A stretch of 64,000 bases of DNA, taken from the NCBI RefSeq assembly GCF_001428045.1, contig NZ_LMSD01000040.1, forward strand, positions 186,096 through 250,095, read 5' to 3'. Every line of letters begins with the position of its first letter. The stretch's first letter is position 1. This document shows, piece by piece, positions 24,584 through 33,303 of this stretch. The position numbers and the translations under genes were made by a program. Source of the DNA: Paenibacillus sp. Soil750. Lineage in GTDB: Bacteria > Bacillota > Bacilli > Paenibacillales > NBRC-103111. The notes under the pieces are model-generated. The model worked only from the letters and a program-made list of their open reading frames with translations. It was not told the origin of the DNA and searched no databases.

Positions 24584-26173
24584 TTATTTAAAGCTGGCTT
24601 TATTGTCCTGGTACCATTTATTAGCGATTTCTTCTGCTTTGGCACCACCTAAACGAGCCCATTCCTTGCGAATTTCACCAAGTGCCCATTCACCGCTATA
24701 TTTATCTCCCTGCGTTGTTGCTTCAGCACGGATTTCCTTAATGAAGGTGTCAAATGAGGTACGAATGACATTGATCTCATCAAAGTTCGGTTGATAAGGA
24801 ATATCACGTCTGAAATTAACTTTGAGCGCCGTTTCCAATGCTTTCGCATCAAGCTTGGCAATGCGCTGCGACAACGGGTCACTCGCCGCCTGAACGACTA
24901 AATCCTCTGGCTTAACAACCTCTTGACGTAATACAGCATACTCAGCCGCATAGGAAACTTCCTTATTGTACTTATCCATATTCAAACGCTTGGCAACACC
25001 GCCAACATCCTCATAGTGGACGCCCTTCTCACCGTTTAATAAAGGATACCATCCCTTATCAACCATCCAATCCAGATATTCAATCGCTGCCTTTGGATTT
25101 TTCATGTTTTTATTAAATGCCACGTAGATAAAGGGTGATGCTTCTTGGTACACGCCATACTTCCCGTATTTCGTGGATACGGCTTCTAGTGGTACTGGGT
25201 TAGCGTTCGGAACGTTTTTAAGCAGATCCGCGTTGAGCGGAGTCAGCCACTGACCCAGCATAATGCCTGCCTTGCCAGTCGTCCATAGCTGGTTGCTTCT
25301 TTGGTTATTATTATCCGTAAAGTATTCACGATCGACGAGTCCAAGATTGAACAATTTCTTCTCCAGGCTGATGACATCAGCGAAACGATCCAACGTTGCA
25401 CCGTATTTCATTTTGCCATCTTCCACGTACCACTGCGAATTCATAGCCCCATACAAAGCAGCGTAGATATCACTCGCATTTGCTCCTACGATCGGCGTAC
25501 TTCCTGGATATTTGTTCTTAAAAGCCTGCGCTACTGTAATTAATTCATCAACCGTCGTAGGCGCCTTGAGATTCAACTCATCCAGCCAATCTTGTCTAAT
25601 CCACATCCCATGATTCGCAACAGCTGTAACTGGGCGTTTCGTAACAGCCGCATAGATTTTGCCGTCGAACGTAATATGAGGGAGCAAATCCGGGTTCTCT
25701 TTCAGATATTTCTTATAGGAGGTACTATATTTATCGATATACTCATTAATGGGTTGGAGAGCGCCCTGTGTCACTAACTTTCCAATATAAGAACGGTCAA
25801 ACTCCCAGATCAGATCAGGAGCCTGATTCGAAGCGATGAGTACATTTAACTTATCCTTAGACTGAGCCCGCGGCACTGGGACGATCGATAGATCAATCCC
25901 GGATTCCTTACGAATATAATCCACCCAGCGATTCTTCTCATACGTGCCTTCATCACTGGATACTTTTCCTCTATCGAACATCGAAATACTGACTTTTTTC
26001 GGAAGACTGCTATAAGGATCCGGCACTGCATTAGCAGTTGCAGAAGCCGTAGGGTTTTTCTCAGTTGCTTTGGGGCCATCCTTACTTTCATTTGAGCATG
26101 CCGCAGCAAGCATTACCGTAATCATACTTAAAACGAGCACCATTTTCCCCTTCATTTTACCAAAACCTTTCAT
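24584..26173 (-). CDS. Extracellular sugar-binding lipoprotein of an ABC importer (LplA type)
   Basis: A 529-residue lipoprotein. The signal peptide ends in the lipobox LAAAC (Cys near 26), so the mature protein is lipid-anchored on the outer face of the membrane, followed by a Lys/Thr/Ala linker. The large type-2 binding fold (DRGKVSSDEGTYEKNRWVDYIRKESGIDL..., ending AEEIANKWYQDNKASFK) is of the LplA/YtcQ class that binds oligosaccharides. ATG 26173 follows GGGAGG by 6 bp; a TTG at 26179 is inside that spacing. Its permeases lie directly upstream on the same strand. The ligand is probably an oligosaccharide released by the GH28-like enzyme. Confidence 0.88.
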   Translation of the reverse strand: MKGFGKMKGKMVLVLSMITVMLAAACSNESKDGPKATEKNPTASATANAVPDPYSSLPKKVSISMFDRGKVSSDEGTYEKNRWVDYIRKESGIDLSIVPVPRAQSKDKLNVLIASNQAPDLIWEFDRSYIGKLVTQGALQPINEYIDKYSTSYKKYLKENPDLLPHITFDGKIYAAVTKRPVTAVANHGMWIRQDWLDELNLKAPTTVDELITVAQAFKNKYPGSTPIVGANASDIYAALYGAMNSQWYVEDGKMKYGATLDRFADVISLEKKLFNLGLVDREYFTDNNNQRSNQLWTTGKAGIMLGQWLTPLNADLLKNVPNANPVPLEAVSTKYGKYGVYQEASPFIYVAFNKNMKNPKAAIEYLDWMVDKGWYPLLNGEKGVHYEDVGGVAKRLNMDKYNKEVSYAAEYAVLRQEVVKPEDLVVQAASDPLSQRIAKLDAKALETALKVNFRRDIPYQPNFDEINVIRTSFDTFIKEIRAEATTQGDKYSGEWALGEIRKEWARLGGAKAEEIANKWYQDNKASFK

Positions 26174-26206
26174 ACGCAACCTCCCATAATATTTATATTA
26201 TATTAT

Positions 26207-26230
26207 AAAAAAGCGCTCGCGAGTTCGCTT
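26207..26230 (-). terminator. Short hairpin with T-run between permease and binding-protein genes
   Basis: On the minus strand AAGCG-n10-CGCTT is followed by TTTT. The stem is only 5 bp, so partial termination at best. Confidence 0.35.
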
Positions 26231-26246
26231 CAATATACCGACTTCG

Positions 26247-27104
26247 TTAACCCTTGACTGAACCCAGCAGCACACCTTTGATGAAATGCTTTTGCAGAAA
26301 CGGATAGATACATAGAATCGGAATGATAGCTAGAATAACCGCCGCCGCACGAATGCCTTCTGGTGTTATCATCGTCTGCGTCACGCCTTCACCGCTCATC
26401 AGCATCTCTGGACTAACCAATTGAACCATCTGGTACAACTTAACCATTAATGACATCTTATCCGTACTGCGAATATAGATCAGAACGTTCATGTAAGAGT
26501 TCCACCAGCTGATGGCATAAAAAAGCGTCAACGCGGCGATAACGGGCTTAGATAGAGGCAGAATGATCTTCATGAGTATCGTTAACTCACTAGCACCGTC
26601 AATCGACGCAGATTCTTCCAACTCCTCGGGCAGCCCCTCCAGAAATGATTTCATCACAAACATGTTATAGGCGCTAATCAGTGCTGGCAGCCATAAGGAC
26701 CAGTACGTATTCACCAGCCCCAAACTACTAACCACTAGAAAATTAGGGATAATGCCTCCGCTGAATAGCATGGTGACTAGGATCGCCATCAGGATCATGT
26801 TTCTGCCCTTGAGCCTTGACTTGGACAACGGATAAGCAGCCATGATCGTAAATAGCATATTAAGTGCCGTACCTACAACGGTTATGATAATCGTATTTTT
26901 CATAGCTACTAACATCTGCCCGTCTCGCAACAAATTGCTATATGTAGCTAGGTTAAATTCGATTGGCCACATGAAAACTTCGCCTGCGGTGATTGCTCTC
27001 GTGCTGCTCATTGAAACGGCAAATATATTCACGAACGGAAATAACGTCAGATAAGCACAGAGTGCCAATAACAAATAGTTGAACCATCGCGAAGTTTTTA
27101 CCAT
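26247..27104 (-). CDS. ABC sugar importer permease (YtcP/LplC type)
   Basis: A 285-residue inner-membrane subunit with six helices. The ATPase-docking EAA loop reads EELEESASIDGASELTILMKIILPLSKPVIAALTLF, and the C-terminus PFLQKHFIKGVLLGSVKG is typical of this permease class. It overlaps the upstream permease by 7 bp (ATGGTAA), so translation is coupled. With the partner permease and the LplA-type lipoprotein it forms an importer that lacks its own ATPase; a shared MsmX-type ATPase elsewhere is expected. Confidence 0.9.
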   Translation of the reverse strand: MVKTSRWFNYLLLALCAYLTLFPFVNIFAVSMSSTRAITAGEVFMWPIEFNLATYSNLLRDGQMLVAMKNTIIITVVGTALNMLFTIMAAYPLSKSRLKGRNMILMAILVTMLFSGGIIPNFLVVSSLGLVNTYWSLWLPALISAYNMFVMKSFLEGLPEELEESASIDGASELTILMKIILPLSKPVIAALTLFYAISWWNSYMNVLIYIRSTDKMSLMVKLYQMVQLVSPEMLMSGEGVTQTMITPEGIRAAAVILAIIPILCIYPFLQKHFIKGVLLGSVKG

Positions 27105-28042
27105 AATCCACGTTCTCCTAACGCCTTAATAAACCGATTCACAGATACCATGAGGATCAGTGCGAGAACCGATTGGAATAAGCCTAAAGCCGTTGTATAG
27201 CTGTATTGCAGATTGACTATACCGTGCTTGTACACGTAGGTGCTGATCACCTCAGAGACGCTGATGACCGTTGGGTTGCTCAGTGCATACACATGCTCAA
27301 ACCCCACGTCCATCATCTTCCCAACTTGTAAAATGAGCAGGATGGCAATCGTACTGCGAATTCCTGGGAGCGTCACATGCCAAATCTGCCTAATTTTGCC
27401 CGCACCGTCCATCTTGGCTGCTTCATATAAGGTGGGATCAATCGATGCCATGGCCGCCAAATAAAGAATCGTGCCGAATCCAGCTTCTTTCCAAATATTC
27501 GAAACAATAAAGGAAATGACCCACCATACCTTATCCGCCATAAAATAAATCGGTTCGATGCCAATGCCTTTCAAAACATAGTTCAAAATACCGGTTGATG
27601 GCGATAACAAAGCGTAAATGATACTGCCAAGTACGATCCATGAGATGAAATGCGGAATATACAATAAATTTTGCAACGTACGTTTGTACCATTCCACTCT
27701 TACCTCATTCAGCATTAATGCCAAAATAATCGGTGCAGGAAAACCAAACAGAAGTGTATATAGATTTAACAGCAGCGTGTTTTTCAGCACGATATAAAAG
27801 TCCCTGCTCGAGAATAATTTCTCAAACTGCTCCAAACCCACCCACGGACTATTCCATAATCCATCTGCCAGACGATAGTTTTTGAAAGCGATGATCTCCC
27901 CCGCCATAGGGGCGTATTTAAAAACGATTAAATACATAACAACCGGTACCAGCAGCATATACAAAAACCGGTTCCGCGAAGTATATTTCCATACGGACTG
28001 CAACGTCATTCCCCCATTCTGTTGTTCAGTTGTCGTTTGCAT
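27098..28042 (-). CDS. ABC sugar importer permease (LplB/YteP type)
   Basis: A 314-residue permease, first gene of the minus-strand half of the island. Early marks are YLIVFKYAPMAGEIIAFKNYR; the EAA loop is DPTLYEAAKMDGAGKIRQIWHVTLPGIRSTIAILLIL; and the end is VNRFIKALGERGLW. It is a LplB-type subunit that opens the path for oligosaccharides. The exact start is unsure: ATG 28042 has AAGG directly against it and a second in-frame ATG lies 11 codons on with GGGGG one base before it. The region upstream holds a pair of direct repeats likely to bind the regulator. Confidence 0.88.
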   Translation of the reverse strand: MQTTTEQQNGGMTLQSVWKYTSRNRFLYMLLVPVVMYLIVFKYAPMAGEIIAFKNYRLADGLWNSPWVGLEQFEKLFSSRDFYIVLKNTLLLNLYTLLFGFPAPIILALMLNEVRVEWYKRTLQNLLYIPHFISWIVLGSIIYALLSPSTGILNYVLKGIGIEPIYFMADKVWWVISFIVSNIWKEAGFGTILYLAAMASIDPTLYEAAKMDGAGKIRQIWHVTLPGIRSTIAILLILQVGKMMDVGFEHVYALSNPTVISVSEVISTYVYKHGIVNLQYSYTTALGLFQSVLALILMVSVNRFIKALGERGLW

Positions 28043-28082
28043 CCTTAGAATAGCAGGGGAGTCTAAACGTGAAAATCTTCTC

Positions 28083-28141
28083 TTTTTGTGATGCTACGCC
28101 TTATCCATACAATGTGGTGCACTATTTTTGTGATGCTATGC
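28083..28141. promoter_or_regulatory. Direct repeats in the divergent island promoter region
   Basis: TTTTTGTGATGCTACGC (28083-28099) and TTTTTGTGATGCTATGC (28125-28141) differ at one base and lie 42 bp apart start to start, four helical turns. AraC-type regulators bind such direct repeats. They sit 40-100 bp upstream of the minus-strand permease operon. Confidence 0.6.
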
Positions 28142-28304
28142 TTTTTCACTTTTAGAAAATGGCAACACTACATACAGCACTCCCATTTCCTTCAGTCATA
28201 GTTATCCATATTGAATCTTAGTTATATCAACCAAATAGAGGAATCAGGTACTCTTAGAGATGTAAACACAACCACTTGAACGTACTTGGGAGGTCACATA
28301 TTAC

Positions 28305-29651
28305 ATGAAAAAATCATTCAAACAATGGATTGGTGTCAGCACGACAGTCGTCATGGCTGCAACGGTGGTTGCAGGATGCGGCAATACATCCACGAAGACA
28401 GAACAAGCAACAACAGCACCGGGGGCCGCTGCAACAGCTAATGCGAAGCCATTCGCAGGAAAAACAATTTCCTTAGTAACAGCTAACCATCCTTGGGCAG
28501 AAGCGATCAAACCCTTGCTTCCCGACTTCGAGAAAGAAACGGGTATCAAGGTGAATGTTGAAAACTTCTTCGAGGATCAGCTTACTCAGAAGCTGACCGT
28601 GCAATTCACATCCGGATCTGCAACACCTGATGTTTTTATGTACCGCCCTCTTCAAGAAGGTAAGCTTTTCTACAAAAATGGTTGGCTTCAACCGCTTGAC
28701 GAATACGCTCAAAAAGCAAAAGACTACGACTTTAACGATTTCTCAAAATCCGCCATTGGTTCAACAACAGTTGATTCCAAATTAGCTGGTATCCCGATTA
28801 TTACGGAACAAGAAATTTTGTACTACCGGAAAGACTTGCTGCAAAAGGCGGGTATTGCTGTTCCTAAAACGTTAGAGGAGCTTACCGCGGCGGTTAAAAA
28901 GCTGCATGATCCGAAGAATGAGATGTACGGATTCGTAGCCAGAGGACAACGATCTCCACTTGTTACTCAAGTTTCTTCTTTCCTATACTCCGAAGGTGCA
29001 GACTTCACAACAGGCGAAAAAGCTAGCATTAATACACCTGAAGCGCTTAAGGCCTTTACGACTTACGGCACATTGTTGAAAGATTATGCGCCTCCAGGTG
29101 TGCTCAATATGTCATGGCCGCAAGCTTTCGGTATCTTCGCGCAGGGTAAGGTCGCTTTCTTAACCGATGCGAACTCACTCTACCAGAACGCAACGGACCC
29201 AGCGAAATCGAAAATCTCTGATCAAGTTGGGTTTGCTGTATTCCCTGGGGGTAAAGCAGGCTCCAAGCCGTACAGTATTACATCTTGGGGACTTGCGATG
29301 AACAGCAAATCCGCTAATAAAGACGCGACTTGGGCGTTCATTCAATGGGCAACAAGTAAAGATGTTGTGTTGAAAACACAGCAAAAAGGTAACCCTGGTG
29401 CCCGCGCTTCGATTTGGGATAAACCGGAAGGTACAACAGGCTTCCCGGCTGAGCTCGTTCCGATCATCAAAGAAAGTGCCAAAACAGGCATTGACCACGA
29501 CCGCCCAACGGTGATTAGTGTAGGCGAAGCTCGTGATGCTGTTGGTGAAATTGTTCAGAAGGTTATGTCAGGTGAAACGAATCTTCAACCTGTGGCAGAC
29601 AAAGCCAACCAAGCACTGCAAACAATTATGGATAAAGATAAAACAAGATAA
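28305..29651 (+). CDS. Extracellular sugar-binding lipoprotein (second importer)
   Basis: A 448-residue lipoprotein, first gene of the plus-strand half. The signal peptide has a lipobox VVAGC (Cys near 25), then a Thr/Ala linker and a family 1 solute-binding fold (HPWAEAIKPLLPDFEKETGIKVNVE, TPDVFMYRPLQEG, WGLAMNSKSANKDATWAFIQWATS). ATG 28305 follows GGGAGGT by 10 bp. This binding protein is of the shorter MalE/UgpB-like type, unlike the LplA type across the divergent promoter, so the two halves probably take up different-sized sugars. Confidence 0.9.
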   Translation: MKKSFKQWIGVSTTVVMAATVVAGCGNTSTKTEQATTAPGAAATANAKPFAGKTISLVTANHPWAEAIKPLLPDFEKETGIKVNVENFFEDQLTQKLTVQFTSGSATPDVFMYRPLQEGKLFYKNGWLQPLDEYAQKAKDYDFNDFSKSAIGSTTVDSKLAGIPIITEQEILYYRKDLLQKAGIAVPKTLEELTAAVKKLHDPKNEMYGFVARGQRSPLVTQVSSFLYSEGADFTTGEKASINTPEALKAFTTYGTLLKDYAPPGVLNMSWPQAFGIFAQGKVAFLTDANSLYQNATDPAKSKISDQVGFAVFPGGKAGSKPYSITSWGLAMNSKSANKDATWAFIQWATSKDVVLKTQQKGNPGARASIWDKPEGTTGFPAELVPIIKESAKTGIDHDRPTVISVGEARDAVGEIVQKVMSGETNLQPVADKANQALQTIMDKDKTR

Positions 29652-29668
29652 ATACATGATCAATGGGT

Positions 29669-29695
29669 GAAAAGGGTCATCTGATGGCCCTTTTC
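29669..29695 (+). promoter_or_regulatory. Intercistronic hairpin between binding protein and permease
   Basis: GAAAAGGGTCAT and ATGGCCCTTTTC form a 12-bp stem with a 3-nt loop just after the binding-protein stop. It probably lowers permease expression relative to the binding protein and protects the first gene's mRNA. Confidence 0.65.
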
Positions 29696-29740
29696 ATCTT
29701 TCATACAGAAAATAACGACATCAGGAAGGGTGCATGCAGC

Positions 29741-30625
29741 GTGCAATACAGTTGGTTTAACCGCAACTTAAAATGGATTTATACACTCCCCGCGGTCATC
29801 TTCGTCCTGCTTATGATGCTGTTTCCGATCATCTATACCGTTCGGATCAGCTTCTATGAATGGAGCATGTCCGCAACGACACCACCTCTCTGGGTTGGTT
29901 TGTCGAATTATATAGCCCTGTTCAAAGATGAACGCTTCTGGCATGCAGCAGGTTCTACGTTTTATTTCACATTCGCAGCGCTTACCCTCGAAGTGATTCT
30001 TGGTATCGCCATCGCTTTGCTTCTTTCCAGAGAGTTCCGCGGGAAGAATATCGTAAAAACAATCTTTCTACTGCCAATGGTAGCAACACCGGTTGCCATG
30101 GGCTTAGTCTGGATGCTGATCTACGAACCTACGATCGGAGTAGCCAACATGCTGCTCAAAACGTTTGGTCTAGAGCCACTCCTCTGGTTAGCTTCACCTA
30201 ATCAGGTTATCCCTTCGCTTGTTATCGTCGATGTGTGGGAATGGACACCTATGATTGCACTCATTATTATGGCAGGGTTAGCTACACTCCCAACAGATCC
30301 TTATGAAGCTGCGGATGTAGACGGCGCAAGTACATGGAGAAAGTTTGTTTCCATTACACTTCCATTATTAAGACCGACCATTATTGTGGCCGCTATGCTG
30401 CGATTGATTGACGTCTTGAAGACATTCGATATCATCTATGCGACGACCCAAGGTGGGCCGAACTTCGCTTCAGAGACTTTGAATCTATACGGATATGTGC
30501 TCGGCTTCCAATACTTTAAGCTTGGGATGGCTTCCTCACTACTCGTTATTTTCTTCGCACTAGTAATGGGACTGACGTTATTCATGATTTGGATGCGTAA
30601 ACGAATGGAGGGAGCGACATCATGA
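29741..30625 (+). CDS. ABC sugar importer permease (MalF/UgpA type)
   Basis: A 294-residue six-helix permease. It has LFPIIYTVRISFYEWSM near the start and the EAA loop LPTDPYEAADVDGASTWRKFVSITLPLLRPTIIVAAML, then TQGGPNFASETLNLYGY. The start is taken as GTG 29741, 10 bp after GGAAGGG; a longer frame from ATG 29663 would run through the intercistronic hairpin and gives an unlikely N-terminus. It overlaps the next permease by 4 bp (ATGA). Confidence 0.88.
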   Translation: MQYSWFNRNLKWIYTLPAVIFVLLMMLFPIIYTVRISFYEWSMSATTPPLWVGLSNYIALFKDERFWHAAGSTFYFTFAALTLEVILGIAIALLLSREFRGKNIVKTIFLLPMVATPVAMGLVWMLIYEPTIGVANMLLKTFGLEPLLWLASPNQVIPSLVIVDVWEWTPMIALIIMAGLATLPTDPYEAADVDGASTWRKFVSITLPLLRPTIIVAAMLRLIDVLKTFDIIYATTQGGPNFASETLNLYGYVLGFQYFKLGMASSLLVIFFALVMGLTLFMIWMRKRMEGATS

Positions 30626-31437
30626 AAAAAAAGAAGGGTCCAAGAATTGCACAAACGCTGCTTACCTTTCTAGTCGTCATTGTGTTTGCATTTCCTTTCG
30701 TATGGATGCTCCTCGCATCGTTTAAGACACAATCACAAATCTTATCGACAGGGCAAATGTTTATTTTCAAACCGACGTTTCATAACTATGTCAGTGTGTT
30801 TAAAGAATATGATTTCATCAGATTCATTTGGAATAGCTTCCTCGTCGCCGCTGGTTCGACACTGTTGTCACTTATTCTAGGACTCCCTGCGGCCTATGCG
30901 ATTGCTCGTCATCACCTTCATAAGCTAGGGCTTCTCATCTTAGTCGCGAGAATTATCCCGGGAATTACCTTTCTAATTCCTTGGTTCATCTTGTTCTCCA
31001 AAATCCACTTGGTGGACACGTATACAGCACTTATTTTAAGCCATATGCTTGTTGGACTGCCCTTTATTATCTGGATTATGATCTCTTTCTTCGAGGCTTT
31101 GCCTACCGAAATCGAAGAGTCCGGTCTCATCGACGGCTGTACGCACCACCAAGTTTTCTTACGCATTATTTTGCCCATCTCGGGACCTGGCGTTATTACG
31201 GCATCTCTTCTCTCCTTCATCTTCTCGTGGAACAATTTCATGTTCTCCGTAATTCTGGCTGGAGACAAAACGAAGACGCTCCCGATCGCTGTATTTAACT
31301 TTATGTCCTACTCTGAAATCAACTGGGGGGCATTGATGGCAGCCGCCTGCATCATTACACTTCCGGTTCTCATCATCGCTTTAGTATCTCAACGTTATGT
31401 AGTAAGCGGACTTTCCGCCGGTGCTGTTAAAGGTTAA
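30622..31437 (+). CDS. ABC sugar importer permease (MalG/UgpE type)
   Basis: A 271-residue six-helix permease with VFAFPFVWMLLASFKTQSQIL at the N-terminus and EAA loop LPTEIEESGLIDGCTHHQVFLRIILPISGPGVITASLL. Start ATG 30622 overlaps the preceding stop as ATGA. The system again has no ATPase in the window. It is followed by a strong hairpin and then the YesM/YesN pair. Confidence 0.9.
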   Translation: MKKKKGPRIAQTLLTFLVVIVFAFPFVWMLLASFKTQSQILSTGQMFIFKPTFHNYVSVFKEYDFIRFIWNSFLVAAGSTLLSLILGLPAAYAIARHHLHKLGLLILVARIIPGITFLIPWFILFSKIHLVDTYTALILSHMLVGLPFIIWIMISFFEALPTEIEESGLIDGCTHHQVFLRIILPISGPGVITASLLSFIFSWNNFMFSVILAGDKTKTLPIAVFNFMSYSEINWGALMAAACIITLPVLIIALVSQRYVVSGLSAGAVKG

Positions 31438-31452
31438 CAACCAGAATTGTGA

Positions 31453-31495
31453 ATACGGGAGATGCCGCCTTTCTTTTGGACAGCATCTCTCGTAT
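31453..31495 (+). promoter_or_regulatory. Hairpin between the importer genes and the yesM-type gene
   Basis: ATACGGGAGATGC and GCATCTCTCGTAT pair over 13 bp (one G-T) around a 17-nt loop. There is no T-run; likely an mRNA 3-prime stabiliser or partial terminator. Confidence 0.5.
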
Positions 31496-31545
31496 ATTAA
31501 ATTTGAAGTTGGTTAGCTTAGCAGATACGTGGAAGGTGATTTCGT

Positions 31546-33303
31546 ATGCCCTATAAATTGAATATTTTCAGCAAAATTTTAATTCTGTTGGTTTTGCTAC
31601 TGATTCCCATTGTCCTGCTCTACAGTTATACGAATCGAATTACAAACAACGTCGTTCAAGATCAGATTCAATCGTCCAATTTGAACCAACTGTCTTTTTT
31701 TATGCACCAGCTGGATGCAGATGTGGAGCGATTAGCGATGTCTCCCGTGATTTTGGGAAGTGACCCCTATGTGAGAGAGTACATCGATAAGAACGATTCG
31801 CCGGATTATGACATGCTGAAGGAACAATCGCGCATCATCCAAAAGCTTAGCCTGCAAAGTGTCTCCAGCGGTTGGGTAAATGAACTCACGATAGCTATTC
31901 CCAAAGGAAAGCAAGTGCTATCCTCCAGCATCTTCGTAAATGGTACCGACACATGGCCTTGGCATAGGCCGATTCAGAGAACATGGACCTATGAAGTACG
32001 TGAAGGTGACAAAGGTGTCGGATCGTTCATTAGGGAAGTTAGTGAGCCCATTCGTGCGCAGATTGTGGATCAAACCAATGTGCTTTATCAAGTGAGATTT
32101 AGTGTACAGAATATGGTTCAGCTGCTGGATGTGTATAAGAAAGATAAACGAAGCGATCCGTTTTTGGTGGATGATGCGCAATCCTTGATTCTCAACAGCT
32201 CTTCAGATTCGTACATTACGAGCTCTATCAGAGAGCAACTAACGGGATCTACGCTACCGCTCTCCGGCCAAATGCAAATAAAAATCGACAAACAGCAGTA
32301 TTTGGTCAGTTATGTGAAATCAACGCAATTAAATTGGTATTTGGTAGACTATGTGCCCGTTCAGAAAATACTCTCTCCTATTACCATGACCCGCAAATTG
32401 TTTTACATATCGATCGGACTTTTGCTCATGTTGAGTGTGTTAGCTTCTTTTATCTTGTATCGGAATGTTCAAATTCCTATCGGCAAGATGATTCAAAGTG
32501 TGCAGAAGGTGAAAAGAGGCGACCTATCGGCACGCATTGACTACAAAGCCAAGAATGAATTTGATTTCCTCATTCAACGATTTAATGAAATGGCGACGCA
32601 AATTCAAGTGCTGGTTGAAGATGTTTATGCGGAGAAAATACGCTCGCGCGAAGCCACTTTGAAGCAGCTGCAGTCACAGATCCATCCGCACTTTCTGTAC
32701 AATTCGTTATTCTTCATTATCAATTCAGCTGAGATGGATGATAAGGAATCCGTTGTGGCTATGTCACAAAATTTAGCCGAGTTTTATCGGTATACAACAA
32801 GAGTCGAGAAACAAATCGTTCGGCTGCAGGAAGAAGTGAATTTCGTTATTCACTATTTAAACATTCAGCAACTGCGTATTCATCGGTTAGTGTATGAGAT
32901 ATGCATTCCGGATGACATGTTGAACGAATCGGTTCCTAGGCTAATTCTCCAACCTTTGGTGGAGAACGCCATTATTCATGGCATTGAACGCAGTATGGAA
33001 AGTGACCGCATCACCATCAAAGGCGAGCAAGATGGGGACTGGAACCGAGTGATTGTCGAGGACAACGGCCCTGGTCTGAACCAAGAGCAATTCACTCAGC
33101 TATCGAAACAGCTGGAGCAACCAATGTCCGATGACATTGGCTGTGGTACATGGAATATTCATCATCGGCTATTTTATCAATTCGGAGAAGGATCGGGGCT
33201 GACTTTTCAATTAGGAGAAGATGGGGGCATGAAGGCTGTGTTGACTTGGAAGCGTGAGAAGCAGCAGGAAACTCTTCCAGCTGCTCAGGAGAGAAGACCA
33301 TGA
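31546..33303 (+). CDS. Sensor histidine kinase, YesM family
   Basis: A 585-residue membrane kinase. A helix at about 9-28 and another near 285-307 flank an extracellular sensor; then a HAMP segment (IPIGKMIQSVQKVKRGDLSARIDYKAKNEFDFL), the phosphoacceptor block QLQSQIHPHFLYNSLFFI (His382), and an ATP-binding domain with LQPLVENAIIHGIE and DNGPGLN. It overlaps the response regulator by 4 bp. In this family the kinase senses a sugar, often via the binding protein, and activates the transporter operon that surrounds it. Confidence 0.9.
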   Translation: MPYKLNIFSKILILLVLLLIPIVLLYSYTNRITNNVVQDQIQSSNLNQLSFFMHQLDADVERLAMSPVILGSDPYVREYIDKNDSPDYDMLKEQSRIIQKLSLQSVSSGWVNELTIAIPKGKQVLSSSIFVNGTDTWPWHRPIQRTWTYEVREGDKGVGSFIREVSEPIRAQIVDQTNVLYQVRFSVQNMVQLLDVYKKDKRSDPFLVDDAQSLILNSSSDSYITSSIREQLTGSTLPLSGQMQIKIDKQQYLVSYVKSTQLNWYLVDYVPVQKILSPITMTRKLFYISIGLLLMLSVLASFILYRNVQIPIGKMIQSVQKVKRGDLSARIDYKAKNEFDFLIQRFNEMATQIQVLVEDVYAEKIRSREATLKQLQSQIHPHFLYNSLFFIINSAEMDDKESVVAMSQNLAEFYRYTTRVEKQIVRLQEEVNFVIHYLNIQQLRIHRLVYEICIPDDMLNESVPRLILQPLVENAIIHGIERSMESDRITIKGEQDGDWNRVIVEDNGPGLNQEQFTQLSKQLEQPMSDDIGCGTWNIHHRLFYQFGEGSGLTFQLGEDGGMKAVLTWKREKQQETLPAAQERRP

